DNA of 43,404 nt from NCBI GenBank assembly GCA_022360105.1, contig JAKSDL010000062.1, positions 1-43,404 of the forward strand, written 5' to 3'. Shown in pieces: positions 1 to 8,675 of the stretch. The notes beneath the pieces are model-generated. The model searched no databases. It had not been told where the DNA came from and saw nothing but the letters and a program-made list of their open reading frames with translations. The position numbers and the translations under genes were made by a program. The DNA comes from Pseudomonadota bacterium. Lineage in GTDB: Bacteria; SAR324; XYD2-FULL-50-16; JAHJRI01. The first letter of the stretch is position 1. Each line of letters opens with the position of its first letter.

Positions 1-1761
1 GTCCATATCACCAGCGATTCTTTCTGCTTCCTCTCTTTGCTTCACAGACAGCAACATCTGCCTGGCTCCCGATCCTGCGGCATTACCAATTTGACTATAA
101 TCACAATCCGGAAAGTCCGGGAGTAAACCAATGGTTATAGCGCTGTTGATATCGATATAACTTCCAAAGGCACCTGCGATTTTAACACAAGCAATCTCTT
201 TTTTAGTGACTCCTGCCTCTTTTAATATCAATTCAATAGCAGTCCGAATGGCGCCCTTGGCCAGCTGAATCTCACTTACGTCCTTTCTTGTTATAATGAT
301 TTCTCGCTGCTGTTTTGAGTCTTTTTTTGAGACGATCACGACTCCTTTTTTATCAACGACAAACGGATGCTGTTCATTGAAACGACCGTTTTTATTTATA
401 ATGTTATTCCTGACCATTTGTGCGATTGCATCCAGAACGCCTGAACCACAAATGCCAACAGGTTTGCCGTTTCCGATCGTCTGATAGTGTATTTTTGAAT
501 CCTCAATTCTTACTCTTTCAATGGCACCTTCGGCAGCCCGCATGCCGTTTTTGATATGGGCACCTTCAAATGCTGGGCCTGAAGCTGCTGAACAAGCTAT
601 CATCCCTCCCGGGTGTTTCAGTGTAATCTCAGTGTTGGTGCCAATGTCGATATATAATGTTGTGGCATCTTCGTCATTGATTCCTGAACCGAGCAACATT
701 GCAACATGGTCTGCACCTACAAAGCCGGCGATGTTAGGCGGTAAATACAACCATGCTTCGTTTGCACCGATCAATCCAATTTCGGATGCGAGTATGTTCA
801 AAGAGCTGGAAGTTGCCAGAACATAGGGGGCTAAACCTAATTGTTGAACAGGTAAGCCTAAAAAAATATGGTGCATAGCGGAATTTCCGACCACCACCCA
901 CTCTACAATCTGATCCGGGTCTAAGTGAGATTGATATAAGGGATCTTTGTTAACTTCCTCGCATAGTCTGACTATCAAGCCGTTCAATGTTTCTACAACA
1001 GTTGTTTGCAGGGTTTGTTGCGATTGGCTGTCCCCCATGATTAAAGCTATCCTAGCCATTACATCCTCCCCGTAAGCAATCTGTGGGTTCATGGTTCCCG
1101 CTTGAGCAAGGGTCTTACCGGATTCAAGATCCACAAGATAAGCTGCTATTTTAGTTGTACCAATATCCACCGCAATGCCTAACACCGGATCATCTGGAGA
1201 TACGAGTGCGATCAACCGTTCATGCCGGAAAACAGCTTTTATTATCTTTTCTTCGCAACGGAGTTTTTCGGGTAGTTTCGTCAGAAGTGCCAATGGCACC
1301 TGTTCAACTTGAAAGGATGTTTTTTCCTGAATAAGTTTTTTAAGATAGTCCCAATCACTTTCCGGAATATCCTGGTTTAACCCGGATGTTTCAATCTTGT
1401 GGCAAGTGATAGCAGGCGCAAAACCGACTTTTATTTCTGAAGCTTCAACCTGCGTTCGCTGGGGTGCTGTTAAAGACTCCGGTGGAATCTCAATGACGGC
1501 AGAATCGCTAAGAACGGTCTGACACGCCAGACGATATCCGGCTTTTATCTCTTTTTCAGCAATTTTTTTTGTTTCAATAGCAGTGGGGGAGTTTGCTTTA
1601 TAAGGACCGATTATACGTATCAGACATTTGCCACAGGAAGTCTGACCTCCACAAATTGCAGAAATGCCTATACCGACAGACTGGGCAGCTTTCAATATTG
1701 ACGTGTTTGAGTCAACTTCAGCTTTTCTTCCGACGGGTTGAAAATCTATGGTGATAGTCAT
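1..1761 (-). CDS. Ferredoxin/ASKHA-domain protein (RamA-like, DUF4445 type), 3' end outside window
   Basis: The frame is open without a stop from the ATG at 1761 to base 1, giving 587 residues. The N-terminal 90 residues form a plant-type 2Fe-2S ferredoxin domain with Cys37, Cys43 and Cys46 in a CGGxxxCGKC-like arrangement and a fourth ligand at Cys80 (RLACQ). From about residue 205 an ASKHA ATPase fold follows, with the phosphate-binding segments AVDIGTTKIAAYLVD and LYIDIGTNTEI and a later GICGSGVLDAI. This architecture is that of the reductive activators of corrinoid proteins (RamA and relatives), which reduce Co(II) to Co(I) at the expense of ATP in anaerobic methyl transfer. No corrinoid protein or methyltransferase is in the window, so the partner is unknown. 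Family length suggests about 25-40 residues are missing. No strong ribosome binding site precedes the ATG. The domain call is firm; the substrate is inferred. Confidence 0.88.
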   Translation of the reverse strand, partial: MTITIDFQPVGRKAEVDSNTSILKAAQSVGIGISAICGGQTSCGKCLIRIIGPYKANSPTAIETKKIAEKEIKAGYRLACQTVLSDSAVIEIPPESLTAPQRTQVEASEIKVGFAPAITCHKIETSGLNQDIPESDWDYLKKLIQEKTSFQVEQVPLALLTKLPEKLRCEEKIIKAVFRHERLIALVSPDDPVLGIAVDIGTTKIAAYLVDLESGKTLAQAGTMNPQIAYGEDVMARIALIMGDSQSQQTLQTTVVETLNGLIVRLCEEVNKDPLYQSHLDPDQIVEWVVVGNSAMHHIFLGLPVQQLGLAPYVLATSSSLNILASEIGLIGANEAWLYLPPNIAGFVGADHVAMLLGSGINDEDATTLYIDIGTNTEITLKHPGGMIACSAASGPAFEGAHIKNGMRAAEGAIERVRIEDSKIHYQTIGNGKPVGICGSGVLDAIAQMVRNNIINKNGRFNEQHPFVVDKKGVVIVSKKDSKQQREIIITRKDVSEIQLAKGAIRTAIELILKEAGVTKKEIACVKIAGAFGSYIDINSAITIGLLPDFPDCDYSQIGNAAGSGARQMLLSVKQREEAERIAGDMD

Positions 1762-2143
1762 AGAAGATTATTTGAATTAATCACAATTTGGTAGTTTAGC
1801 AGAAAATGCAGTTAAGCTAAGGAAGTTTAAATAGTTAGGTGTCATTCTGAGTGTGAGAAGCGAGGCGCGCAGCGCAATCATAGTCCTAATCACTTATCAG
1901 CTATCGGTTTGCGGAACATTTACTTGAGTTTGGAAAAAATATGGTAAACCATCTCCCTGGTAAAAAATGAATCTTTATCTTTTGAACTATTGCTTAAAAC
2001 AACAAAAAGGAGAGTTTTCACTAAAGACCAATAACAGATAACCGATAACTGACTACAACAACACACGATTTTGGATTTGCCCGGCAAATACTTTAACTTT
2101 AAAGAATATCCAAAAATGCGTTGTTAGTTATCGAAACAAAAAA
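1762..2143. other. Intergenic region with short dispersed-repeat remnants
   Basis: No credible gene is seen between the ASKHA start and the aap terminator. It contains the 10-mer GTCATTCTGA at 1841-1850, which also forms the ends of the element at 14110-14273. It also has an imperfect inverted pair, 1897-1909 (TCAGCTATCGGTT) against 2040-2052, with 12 of 13 bases matching. These look like remnants of dispersed intergenic repeats. The promoter of the ASKHA gene must lie here, but I cannot point to convincing -35/-10 boxes. Confidence 0.4.
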
Positions 2144-2173
2144 GGCGGGTTATACCCTGTGATATAACCCGCC
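2134..2173 (-). terminator. Rho-independent terminator of the aap operon
   Basis: Read on the minus strand, GGCGGGTTATA (2173-2163) and TATAACCCGCC (2154-2144) form a perfect 11-bp stem with an 8-nt loop, followed directly by a T tract (plus-strand A run 2137-2143). It starts 27 bases after the aapP stop codon. It is the strongest terminator in the window. Confidence 0.9.
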
Positions 2174-2200
2174 AATTGATACCCTTGTTTTCTCTCCTTA

Positions 2201-2971
2201 CTACAAAATCTGGCTCAAAAACAGTTTGGTACGGTCGTGTTGTGGATTATCGAAAAACTCATTGGGTTCGTTTTCTTCCACTATTTGGCCTTCGTCCATG
2301 AACATCACCCGATGTGCCACTGTTTTGGCAAATCCCATCTCATGAGTAACTACCAACATGGTCATACCTCCTTCAGCGAGGTCAACCATTACATCCAATA
2401 CTTCTTTAATCATTTCAGGATCAAGGGCTGAGGTTGGCTCATCAAACAACATGATTTGAGGTTTCATGCACAAACTTCTCGCAATGGCTACACGTTGTTG
2501 TTGTCCTCCGGAAATCTGACCGGGGAATTTTTTTGCCTGCTCGGGTATTTGCACTCGATTCAGGTAGTGCATAGCAAGTTCTTCTGCATCTTTTTTTGGC
2601 ATCTTACGCACCCAGATCGGACCCAGGGTAAGGTTTTCCAAAATAGTCAGGTGGGGGAAAAGATTAAAATGCTGGAATACCATTCCCACTTCTGCCCTGA
2701 CTTTTTCGATATTTTTTAAATCGTTGGTTAACTCGATGCCATTGACGATGATCTTGCCTCGTTGGTGTTCTTCCAATCGGTTAATACAGCGAATCATGGT
2801 TGATTTTCCGGAGCCGGAAGGTCCGCAAATGACAATCCTTTCACCTTTTTTAACGTTTAAATTAATATCAGCCAGAACATGAAAATCTCCATACCATTTA
2901 TGCATCTCTTCAATGGTAATGATCGGCGCGGATGATGTTTCTGCGGTGTTGAGGTCTTGTTCAGTAGTCAT
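2201..2971 (-). CDS. aapP: General L-amino acid ABC transporter, ATP-binding subunit AapP
   Basis: A 256-residue ABC ATPase that powers amino-acid import on the cytoplasmic face of the inner membrane. It shows Walker [10 protein letters not shown], the Q-loop segment [12 protein letters not shown], the signature SGGQQQR, Walker [15 protein letters not shown] and the switch VVTHEMGFA, all typical of polar-amino-acid ATPases (GlnQ/AapP). It is the last gene of aapJQMP: two permeases and a binding protein lie upstream in the same direction, 52 bases separate it from aapM, and the terminator follows. The naming rests on the operon as well as the sequence, because AapP and GlnQ ATPases are very alike. 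Length and motifs are complete, with no sign of damage. Confidence 0.95.
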   Translation of the reverse strand: MTTEQDLNTAETSSAPIITIEEMHKWYGDFHVLADINLNVKKGERIVICGPSGSGKSTMIRCINRLEEHQRGKIIVNGIELTNDLKNIEKVRAEVGMVFQHFNLFPHLTILENLTLGPIWVRKMPKKDAEELAMHYLNRVQIPEQAKKFPGQISGGQQQRVAIARSLCMKPQIMLFDEPTSALDPEMIKEVLDVMVDLAEGGMTMLVVTHEMGFAKTVAHRVMFMDEGQIVEENEPNEFFDNPQHDRTKLFLSQIL

Positions 2972-3023
2972 GTATTTTTCAGTCAGTTGTTATTAAAAGA
3001 ATTAACAGGAAAAAACCATCCGG

Positions 3024-4127
3024 TCAGGCTTTGTAATCCAGTTCGGCTTCAAGTCTTCTTGAGTAGTTGGACATGGCCCAGCAGAGGACAAAGTATAATG
3101 CTGCCACGAATAAGTAGGCTTCCGTGCTGAAACCCATCCACTCAGGATGCGCCAGGGTAGATTTCATAGTGTTTAATATGTCATACAAAGCGATGATCAC
3201 GACCAGTGATGTATCTTTGAAAGCGGAGATCAAAATACCAACGGAAGGCGGAATCACAATTTTCAATGCCTGGGGCAGAATGATCAATCTCATTTTTTGA
3301 TAGTAGTTCAAGCCCAGGGATTCAGCGGCTTCATATTGACCTTTATTGATTGCCTGTAGTCCACCTCGCACCACCTCGGCAATATAAGCAGCCCAAAAGA
3401 GTATGATCGCCATTTGTGCCCTGATGATCTTGTTGATTGTTACTCCCTCCGGCAGGAACAGGGGAAACATCACTGAGGACATAAACAGCAGGCTGATCAA
3501 AGGCACACCCCTAATCAGTTCAATATAGACGACGCAGATCGATTTCACTGCCGGCATTTTTGACTGTCTGCCCAAGGCCAAAACTATTCCCAGCGGATAT
3601 GAGGCCACCATTCCAATTATAGATAGTAGCAGAGTCAATGGTAATCCGCTCCATTTGCCTGTTTCAACGGGTTCCAAACCAAGGACTCCGCCTGCCATCA
3701 AGAAGCCCATTACGATCAAGCCAACCAGCCAAATATAGGCAAGGCTTTTTTTCCAGTTGTTGCGATTCCGGGAGTAAAAAACCAGTGCAAATAAGATGAT
3801 CATGGCAAGGCCAGGTCGCCAGTGTTGATCCAGGGGATAAAAGCCAAAAATGATGTATCTGAAATTGGTAAATACCACCGACCAGCAGGCACCATCACCG
3901 GCTTCTTGACATACAGCACCCGGCGAGGTCCAAAAGGCATCAATAAATGCCCATTTGATGAAAGGAGGGATGACTTGGACCAGCCCAATAAAAATAATGA
4001 TGGTTATTATTGAATTCAGGTATCCGTTAAACAGATTTGTTCTTAACCAGCCGATAACACCCACATCCACAACAGGTGGCTTAACATCCATGGGGTTTAT
4101 AGGTTTTACTTGTGTAGACTCAGTCAT
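3024..4127 (-). CDS. aapM: General L-amino acid ABC transporter, permease AapM
   Basis: A 367-residue inner-membrane permease of the HisM/GlnP (BPD_transp_1) type. It has several hydrophobic segments, a long periplasmic insertion in the N-terminal half rich in Trp and Cys (about residues 65-100), and the ATPase-coupling EAA loop near residues 260-290 (EAAESLGLNYYQKMRLIILP). The length and extended N-terminal region match AapM rather than the roughly 220-residue GlnP or HisM subunits. It starts 6 bases after the aapQ stop, so translation is probably coupled, and pairs with AapQ as the heterodimeric channel. The ATG at 4127 gives the usual short hydrophilic head before the first helix. Confidence 0.94.
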   Translation of the reverse strand: MTESTQVKPINPMDVKPPVVDVGVIGWLRTNLFNGYLNSIITIIIFIGLVQVIPPFIKWAFIDAFWTSPGAVCQEAGDGACWSVVFTNFRYIIFGFYPLDQHWRPGLAMIILFALVFYSRNRNNWKKSLAYIWLVGLIVMGFLMAGGVLGLEPVETGKWSGLPLTLLLSIIGMVASYPLGIVLALGRQSKMPAVKSICVVYIELIRGVPLISLLFMSSVMFPLFLPEGVTINKIIRAQMAIILFWAAYIAEVVRGGLQAINKGQYEAAESLGLNYYQKMRLIILPQALKIVIPPSVGILISAFKDTSLVVIIALYDILNTMKSTLAHPEWMGFSTEAYLFVAALYFVLCWAMSNYSRRLEAELDYKA

Positions 4128-4133
4128 AGTTGT

Positions 4134-5312
4134 TTATCGTTCAACAAGTGCAATTCGTTTATTATACCAGTTCATAAAGGCGGACGTCAGCAAACTGAAG
4201 GTCAGGTAACAAATCATGATCAATGCTACCCCCTCTATGGCCTGGCCGGTCTGGTTAATGGATGTGTTGGCAACGGCTACAAAATCAGGAAATCCGATCG
4301 CTACAGCCAGGGAACTGTTCTTCGTCAAATTCAGCATTTGACTTGTCAAAGGCGGGACAATCACTCGCAAAGCCTGGGGCAGGATAATGAGGTTCATGAT
4401 TTGTCCCTGCTTTAAGCCGATGGACATGGCAGCTTCGGTCTGCCCGTGGCTGATTGACTGGATTCCTGCCCGAACCACTTCTGCAACAAATGCAGCGGTA
4501 TAAAGAACCAAGCCTGTTAACAAGGCTCCAAATTCAGGGCTAAGATTCACACCTCCTTCAAAATTGAATCCCGCTAATACAGGAATATCCATCTCTGTCG
4601 GGGCACCAAACAGAAGCCAGGTGAGCAACGGTAGTCCAAAAATCAATGCCGTTGATACAGTGAATACCGGAAATGTCTTTCCTGATTTATCCTGTCTCGC
4701 CTTTGCCCATCGCTTTATCATATAGGAAACAATACAGGCTAGAAGAAACATAATCAGCATGTAGGTATGGGCCGTTTGATAAACCGGAACAGCAAAATCG
4801 ATTCCTCGATTTGTCAGAAAAACGCCTGGCATGGGATTCAATGCTTGACGAGGAGAAGGGAAGATTTCGTAGAAAATGGCGTAAAAGAAAAACAATTGTA
4901 GCAATACAGGTATGTTCTGGAACACTTCAATGTAAATACCTGCAATCTTGGAAACCAACCAATTGCTTGAAAGTCGGGCGATCCCGATAAACGTCCCTAA
5001 AATTACAGTGATGATAATACCAATGAAAGAGACTTTGAGAGTGTTGAGAAATCCGACGAAAAGGGCTTTGGCATAGGTATCGGCTGCGGAGTATGAAATC
5101 AATGATTCGCCGATTTCAAAAGACGATTCTTTCTCCAGAAAGCCGAACCCGGTGGCAATGGATTGTCTTTCAAGATTGGCCTGAGTATTGGAAAACAAGT
5201 AGAATCCGATCAGGCAGACTGTGCCCAGTGTCACAATCTGGTATACGATGGAGCGAATTTTTGGATCGTTCCAAAAATGTACCTTGGTGGTATCTGTTTC
5301 TGCTGGTTGCAT
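4134..5312 (-). CDS. aapQ: General L-amino acid ABC transporter, permease AapQ
   Basis: The second permease of the importer, 392 residues from the ATG at 5312. The frame extends 14 codons further upstream to a TTG at 5354, but the ATG puts the family-typical FWNDPKIRSIVYQ segment close to the N terminus. A conserved BPD_transp_1 core carries the coupling loop EAAMSIGLKQGQIMNLIILP and then LRVIVPPLTSQMLNLTKNSSL. A long non-core insertion (about residues 165-250) is characteristic of AapQ. It lies between aapJ and aapM. A hairpin in the aapJ-aapQ gap probably sets lower expression of the membrane genes relative to the binding protein. Confidence 0.94.
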   Translation of the reverse strand: MQPAETDTTKVHFWNDPKIRSIVYQIVTLGTVCLIGFYLFSNTQANLERQSIATGFGFLEKESSFEIGESLISYSAADTYAKALFVGFLNTLKVSFIGIIITVILGTFIGIARLSSNWLVSKIAGIYIEVFQNIPVLLQLFFFYAIFYEIFPSPRQALNPMPGVFLTNRGIDFAVPVYQTAHTYMLIMFLLACIVSYMIKRWAKARQDKSGKTFPVFTVSTALIFGLPLLTWLLFGAPTEMDIPVLAGFNFEGGVNLSPEFGALLTGLVLYTAAFVAEVVRAGIQSISHGQTEAAMSIGLKQGQIMNLIILPQALRVIVPPLTSQMLNLTKNSSLAVAIGFPDFVAVANTSINQTGQAIEGVALIMICYLTFSLLTSAFMNWYNKRIALVER

Positions 5313-5375
5313 CGAGTATGTAATAGAAGATAATGTGATATGACGAATGCCCAATAAAATGTGGATAAAACAGAT

Positions 5376-5413
5376 GGAAAGGTCCTCTGTTGAATCCTCA
5401 GGGAGGACTTTCC
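5376..5413 (-). terminator. Intercistronic hairpin between aapJ and aapQ
   Basis: On the minus strand the arms 5413-5403 (GGAAAGTCCTC) and 5387-5376 (GAGGACCTTTCC) pair with a single bulge around a 15-nt loop. The stem sits just after the aapJ stop. No clean U tract follows, so it more likely acts as a partial terminator or 3' stabiliser, as is common after binding-protein genes in ABC operons. Confidence 0.6.
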
Positions 5414-5440
5414 ATCCGGATTATTTTTTAAACCAGCAGC

Positions 5441-6457
5441 TTATTTAAACGGAGGAGAATACATCAAACCGCCATTCTTCCAAAGAGCGTTGAGTCCTCT
5501 TTCCAGACCAACAGCTGTCTTAGGTCCAACGTTTCTTTCGAAAACTTCACCATAATTTCCAACCATCTTGATGATGTTGTAAGCAAATTTTTCATCCAGA
5601 CCCAGTGCTTTCCCATTACCAGGAGTTACACCAAGGAAACGCTTGATCTTAGGATCATTGCTCTTGAGCATTTTATCAACGTTTTTGGAAGTAATTCCCA
5701 ATTCTTCAGCATTGATCATTGCCAGAACAGAGAAATTAACAATGTCTTTCCATTGGTTGTCACCATGTCGAACTGCGGGAGCTAACGGCTCTTTTGAAAT
5801 AACGTCAGGCAGGATGGCATATCCTTTAGGATTGGGACCACTTGCTCGAATACCAGCCAGCTGGGAAATGTCAGATGTCATGACATCACACCGGCCTGCG
5901 AAAAATGTCTTTGATAATTCAGCTGTATTTTCAATAACTACAGGCTTCCACTTCATTTTATTAGTTCGGAAGAAATCCGCAGCATTTAATTCGGTTGTAG
6001 TTCCGGGAAGTACACATACCGACGCACCGCTTAACTCCTTGGCACTTTTGATACCAAGCTTCTTAGGGACCATGAATCCCTGGCCGTCATAGTAGTTAAC
6101 TGTCACAAAGTCCAAGCCAAGGGCTGTATCCCGGCTCAGGGTGTGTGTAGCGTTACGGGTAAGAAGATCTATTTCACCGGATTGCAAAGCTGTGAATCTT
6201 TGAACGGCAGTCAACGGAGTGTATTTTACCTTGTCGGGATCACCAAAAACAGCTGCAGATACGGCTCGAGCGGTATCTACATCCAGTCCTTTCCAGACAC
6301 CTTTGTCAGGAGCACTGAAACCAAAGACGCTACCGTTTACGCCAACCTGGATAAAACCCTTTTTTTTGACTTGATCCAGTGTCTCTCCAGCCCACGCTGC
6401 CGTGGCAAAAGAAAATGCACATGCGATCAGCAGTGACAACCATTTCATACTTTTCAT
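5441..6457 (-). CDS. aapJ: General L-amino acid ABC transporter, periplasmic binding protein AapJ
   Basis: A 338-residue periplasmic substrate-binding protein that captures amino acids for AapQMP. It has a classic Sec signal peptide (MKSMKWLSLL, hydrophobic core, cleavage after AWA at about residue 23). The mature SBP_bac_3 fold shows GVNGSVFGFSAPDKGVWKG, DLLTRNATHTLSRDT and MTSDISQLAGIRA. The length is that of AapJ (about 340) rather than the roughly 250 of simple polar-amino-acid binding proteins. The ATG at 6457 is fixed by an excellent ribosome binding site, AAGGAGGGA, about 5 bases upstream. It is the first gene of the operon, so the main promoter should lie between 6458 and about 6700. 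I saw no clear -24/-12 or -35/-10 there. Confidence 0.95.
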   Translation of the reverse strand: MKSMKWLSLLIACAFSFATAAWAGETLDQVKKKGFIQVGVNGSVFGFSAPDKGVWKGLDVDTARAVSAAVFGDPDKVKYTPLTAVQRFTALQSGEIDLLTRNATHTLSRDTALGLDFVTVNYYDGQGFMVPKKLGIKSAKELSGASVCVLPGTTTELNAADFFRTNKMKWKPVVIENTAELSKTFFAGRCDVMTSDISQLAGIRASGPNPKGYAILPDVISKEPLAPAVRHGDNQWKDIVNFSVLAMINAEELGITSKNVDKMLKSNDPKIKRFLGVTPGNGKALGLDEKFAYNIIKMVGNYGEVFERNVGPKTAVGLERGLNALWKNGGLMYSPPFK

Positions 6458-6943
6458 AAAAGTCCCTCCTTTTTTGGTAGGTTGCCGAATTTCGCTCCTA
6501 AAAATACGAATTCAGGCAACACAAGAAATTATTAGAAAACCATCACCTACCATAAGCCATTCAGTTTTGCAAGATGATGATGATAATTCAGGACAGGACG
6601 TGGTTTAAAAGGAAATTACCCATTGTAGATCAACTGTTTAATCCTGTTTTTACAATGAGGAAATCAAAGCCGTTTCAACTAGCCGGAAACCTCTGTAAAA
6701 ACTAGGTAAAGGCATATAAATGTTGTAACAACACCTGTCAGAACGTTTCTTCGCAAAGAATCGTTTTCAGGTGTAACGTCATCCATGATAAAATGTAGAC
6801 CGAGTGGGATCATTTGACCCCCTGTGACTCCTTTTTCAGAGAAGGGCAATTCAGGAATTGCCATTGCGGGATTTCCTGAAATAGTATTAAGTAGAGAGCT
6901 AAAGGTTGCAGTCACATTGCTAATTTGCTAACCCCAAACACGA
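6458..6943. other. Divergent intergenic region, aapJ / amidase
   Basis: This 486-base region should hold the promoters of the aap operon (-) and the amidase gene (+). A short symmetrical site, TGTTG-TAA-CAACA, lies at 6721-6733 and could bind a regulator. A 78-codon frame on the minus strand (6679-6915) starts with GTG, has no ribosome binding site and resembles nothing I know, so it is not called. Nothing else is visible. Confidence 0.4.
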
Positions 6944-8659
6944 ATGTTTTTTGTGATGTTTCATAAATCCCGCTTAGTCATTGCCATTCTCCTGTCTTTT
7001 GTTTTTGTTTCCGTTTTTCCAACACCGCATTTCTTCGCAAAATCACCTAAGTTAAAACTCAAAGAATACACCTTTGGTAAGAATCAGAAATTCAAAGTTG
7101 GATTTGATGGTCGCAACATCATTGTTTACATCCGCCCCAGGCCCGGCGAAGGTGCCTTTCGATTTGCTGCTTGGACCATGCGGGATTGGCGGAACAATTT
7201 TCAAAAGATCAGAAAATATAATAAAAATAAGGCATTGCAAAAGGGGCAATTTGTCAGATTTCCTTTTAAGGTTTTGAACGATAACATGCAGAGCCTTGTG
7301 TTGCAGACCCTGTTTCCAAATGATTCGGGCGAAGAAAATGTATGGGCGCACAGGGTTATGTTCAAGGGGGAGACCATCAGCTTAATCGCCGGTGTTTTCG
7401 CAATTAAGGAGATTTCAGCCAGTCAGATCATCCAATACAACAAATTGAAACATGGTGGTAAATACCTGGGAATTGGGGATGTGGTTAACATACCCTGGGA
7501 ATGGGTCAGGCCGGAGTTAAACCTGAAACCGGTAGAAGTGAAAGAGCCTTTGGTGGTAAAAGAGGACCAGTTTGGAAAAAAGTATGCGTACTACTCCATA
7601 AAAAAAGGAGAAAGTTTCTATTCATCGGTGATTATTCGCTTTACAGGTCGTACCCTGGCTGAGGACGTCAACAATATGGCCGATCAGCTGCTTAAAATTA
7701 ATCGAATTAAAGACGAACGTTTTATCCCGGTGGGAATGGCAGTAAAAATCCCCTTGGAGTGGATTAGCGAAGAATATCTGGTTCAACAAAAACCAACCCC
7801 CAGTGAAGCGGTCGAAGAAGAACCGGAAAAAATGGCTGTATCCAGGGATGTGCCGATTCATGTTATCATCGATCCCGGGCATGGGGGAAAAGACCCGGGT
7901 GCTGTTTGGGGAACAATAAAAAAGAAAAATCGGATTTACGAGGATGAAACGGTATACGATATTGCTTTACGACTGGCAGCTATCCTTAAAGACCGGAAAT
8001 ACCACGTATACATGACCCTGCATGATCCTAATCAGCCGAATCCTGTCGATAAAATGTCAATAACTAAGGACAGCGATGAAGTGATTCTGGTTAACCCGAG
8101 ATATAATATTCAGAATGTGAAGATCGGTATTAATATGAGGATTTTGTTGGTAAACCATATCTATTCAACGCTAAGGCAAAAAAAGGTGCCGGCCAATAAT
8201 ATTGTTCTCCTCAGTCTGCATGGTGATGCCCTGCATAAATCATTACAGGGTGCCACTGTATACTACCCCGATGCCAGGCTTCGCAGGGAAAGTTTTGTCA
8301 AGAGACACAGAGTATACAAGATAAGAAAAGAGTATAATCCGCAAATAAAGTATCCGATCAAAGCAAACAGCCGGTCAGCTATTTTAAGTTCCAAGTTTGG
8401 AGAAACCATCATCAATACATTTAAAACCAAGGGACTGAAAACTCACTCTTCTTTTGCTGTTAGAGGCTATTACTATCGTAAAGGTACGCGCACCTTGCCC
8501 GGTATACTTAGATACAGCAAAGTACCGACCTCAGTGCTGGTCGAAGTGGGGAATATCAACAACGAAAGGGATCGCAAAGGGTTTCGCAGTGGTGCTTTTC
8601 GACAAAAGCTGGCATTAGCCCTGGCCGATTCCATAAAAACCAGGTTTAACCAGGGATAA
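6944..8659 (+). CDS. LysM-like repeat N-acetylmuramoyl-L-alanine amidase (amidase_3)
   Basis: A 571-residue exported peptidoglycan amidase. Residues 8-32 form an N-terminal signal or anchor. Three LysM-like modules follow at about 45-110, 133-186 and 214-272, each ending in a GxxVxIP-like turn, and should bind glycan strands. The C-terminal zinc amidase_3 domain (305-571) shows HVIIDPGHGGKDPGA with His313, a glutamate in YEDETVYDIALRLA (probably Glu335), His426 in SLHGDAL (families usually have SIHxNA) and Glu534 in VLVEVGNIN. About 70 residues between the second and third zinc/catalytic segments are longer than in compact AmiC enzymes. A second in-frame ATG at 6956 is an equally possible start, as neither has a clear ribosome binding site. 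The role is probably septal or remodelling cleavage of the stem peptide. It stands alone, with a stem-loop across its stop codon. Confidence 0.88.
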   Translation: MFFVMFHKSRLVIAILLSFVFVSVFPTPHFFAKSPKLKLKEYTFGKNQKFKVGFDGRNIIVYIRPRPGEGAFRFAAWTMRDWRNNFQKIRKYNKNKALQKGQFVRFPFKVLNDNMQSLVLQTLFPNDSGEENVWAHRVMFKGETISLIAGVFAIKEISASQIIQYNKLKHGGKYLGIGDVVNIPWEWVRPELNLKPVEVKEPLVVKEDQFGKKYAYYSIKKGESFYSSVIIRFTGRTLAEDVNNMADQLLKINRIKDERFIPVGMAVKIPLEWISEEYLVQQKPTPSEAVEEEPEKMAVSRDVPIHVIIDPGHGGKDPGAVWGTIKKKNRIYEDETVYDIALRLAAILKDRKYHVYMTLHDPNQPNPVDKMSITKDSDEVILVNPRYNIQNVKIGINMRILLVNHIYSTLRQKKVPANNIVLLSLHGDALHKSLQGATVYYPDARLRRESFVKRHRVYKIRKEYNPQIKYPIKANSRSAILSSKFGETIINTFKTKGLKTHSSFAVRGYYYRKGTRTLPGILRYSKVPTSVLVEVGNINNERDRKGFRSGAFRQKLALALADSIKTRFNQG

Positions 8660-8672
8660 TCCTGGTTAAACC
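8643..8672. terminator. Stem-loop across the amidase stop codon, between convergent genes
   Basis: GGTTTAACCAGG (8643-8654) and CCTGGTTAAACC (8661-8672) make a perfect 12-bp stem with a 6-nt loop. The stop codon TAA at 8657-8659 is in the loop. The convergent sigma-54 activator ends at 8676, and on its strand a T-rich run follows the stem, so the stem probably serves both transcripts. Confidence 0.65.
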
Positions 8673-8675
8673 TTG

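Noticed and set aside
296..826. Two plus-strand frames inside the ASKHA gene
   Set aside because: They are antisense to a clearly coding, motif-rich minus-strand frame.
6679..6915. 78-codon minus-strand frame between aapJ and the amidase gene
   Set aside because: GTG start without a ribosome binding site, no recognisable family, lies in a divergent promoter region. Probably chance.
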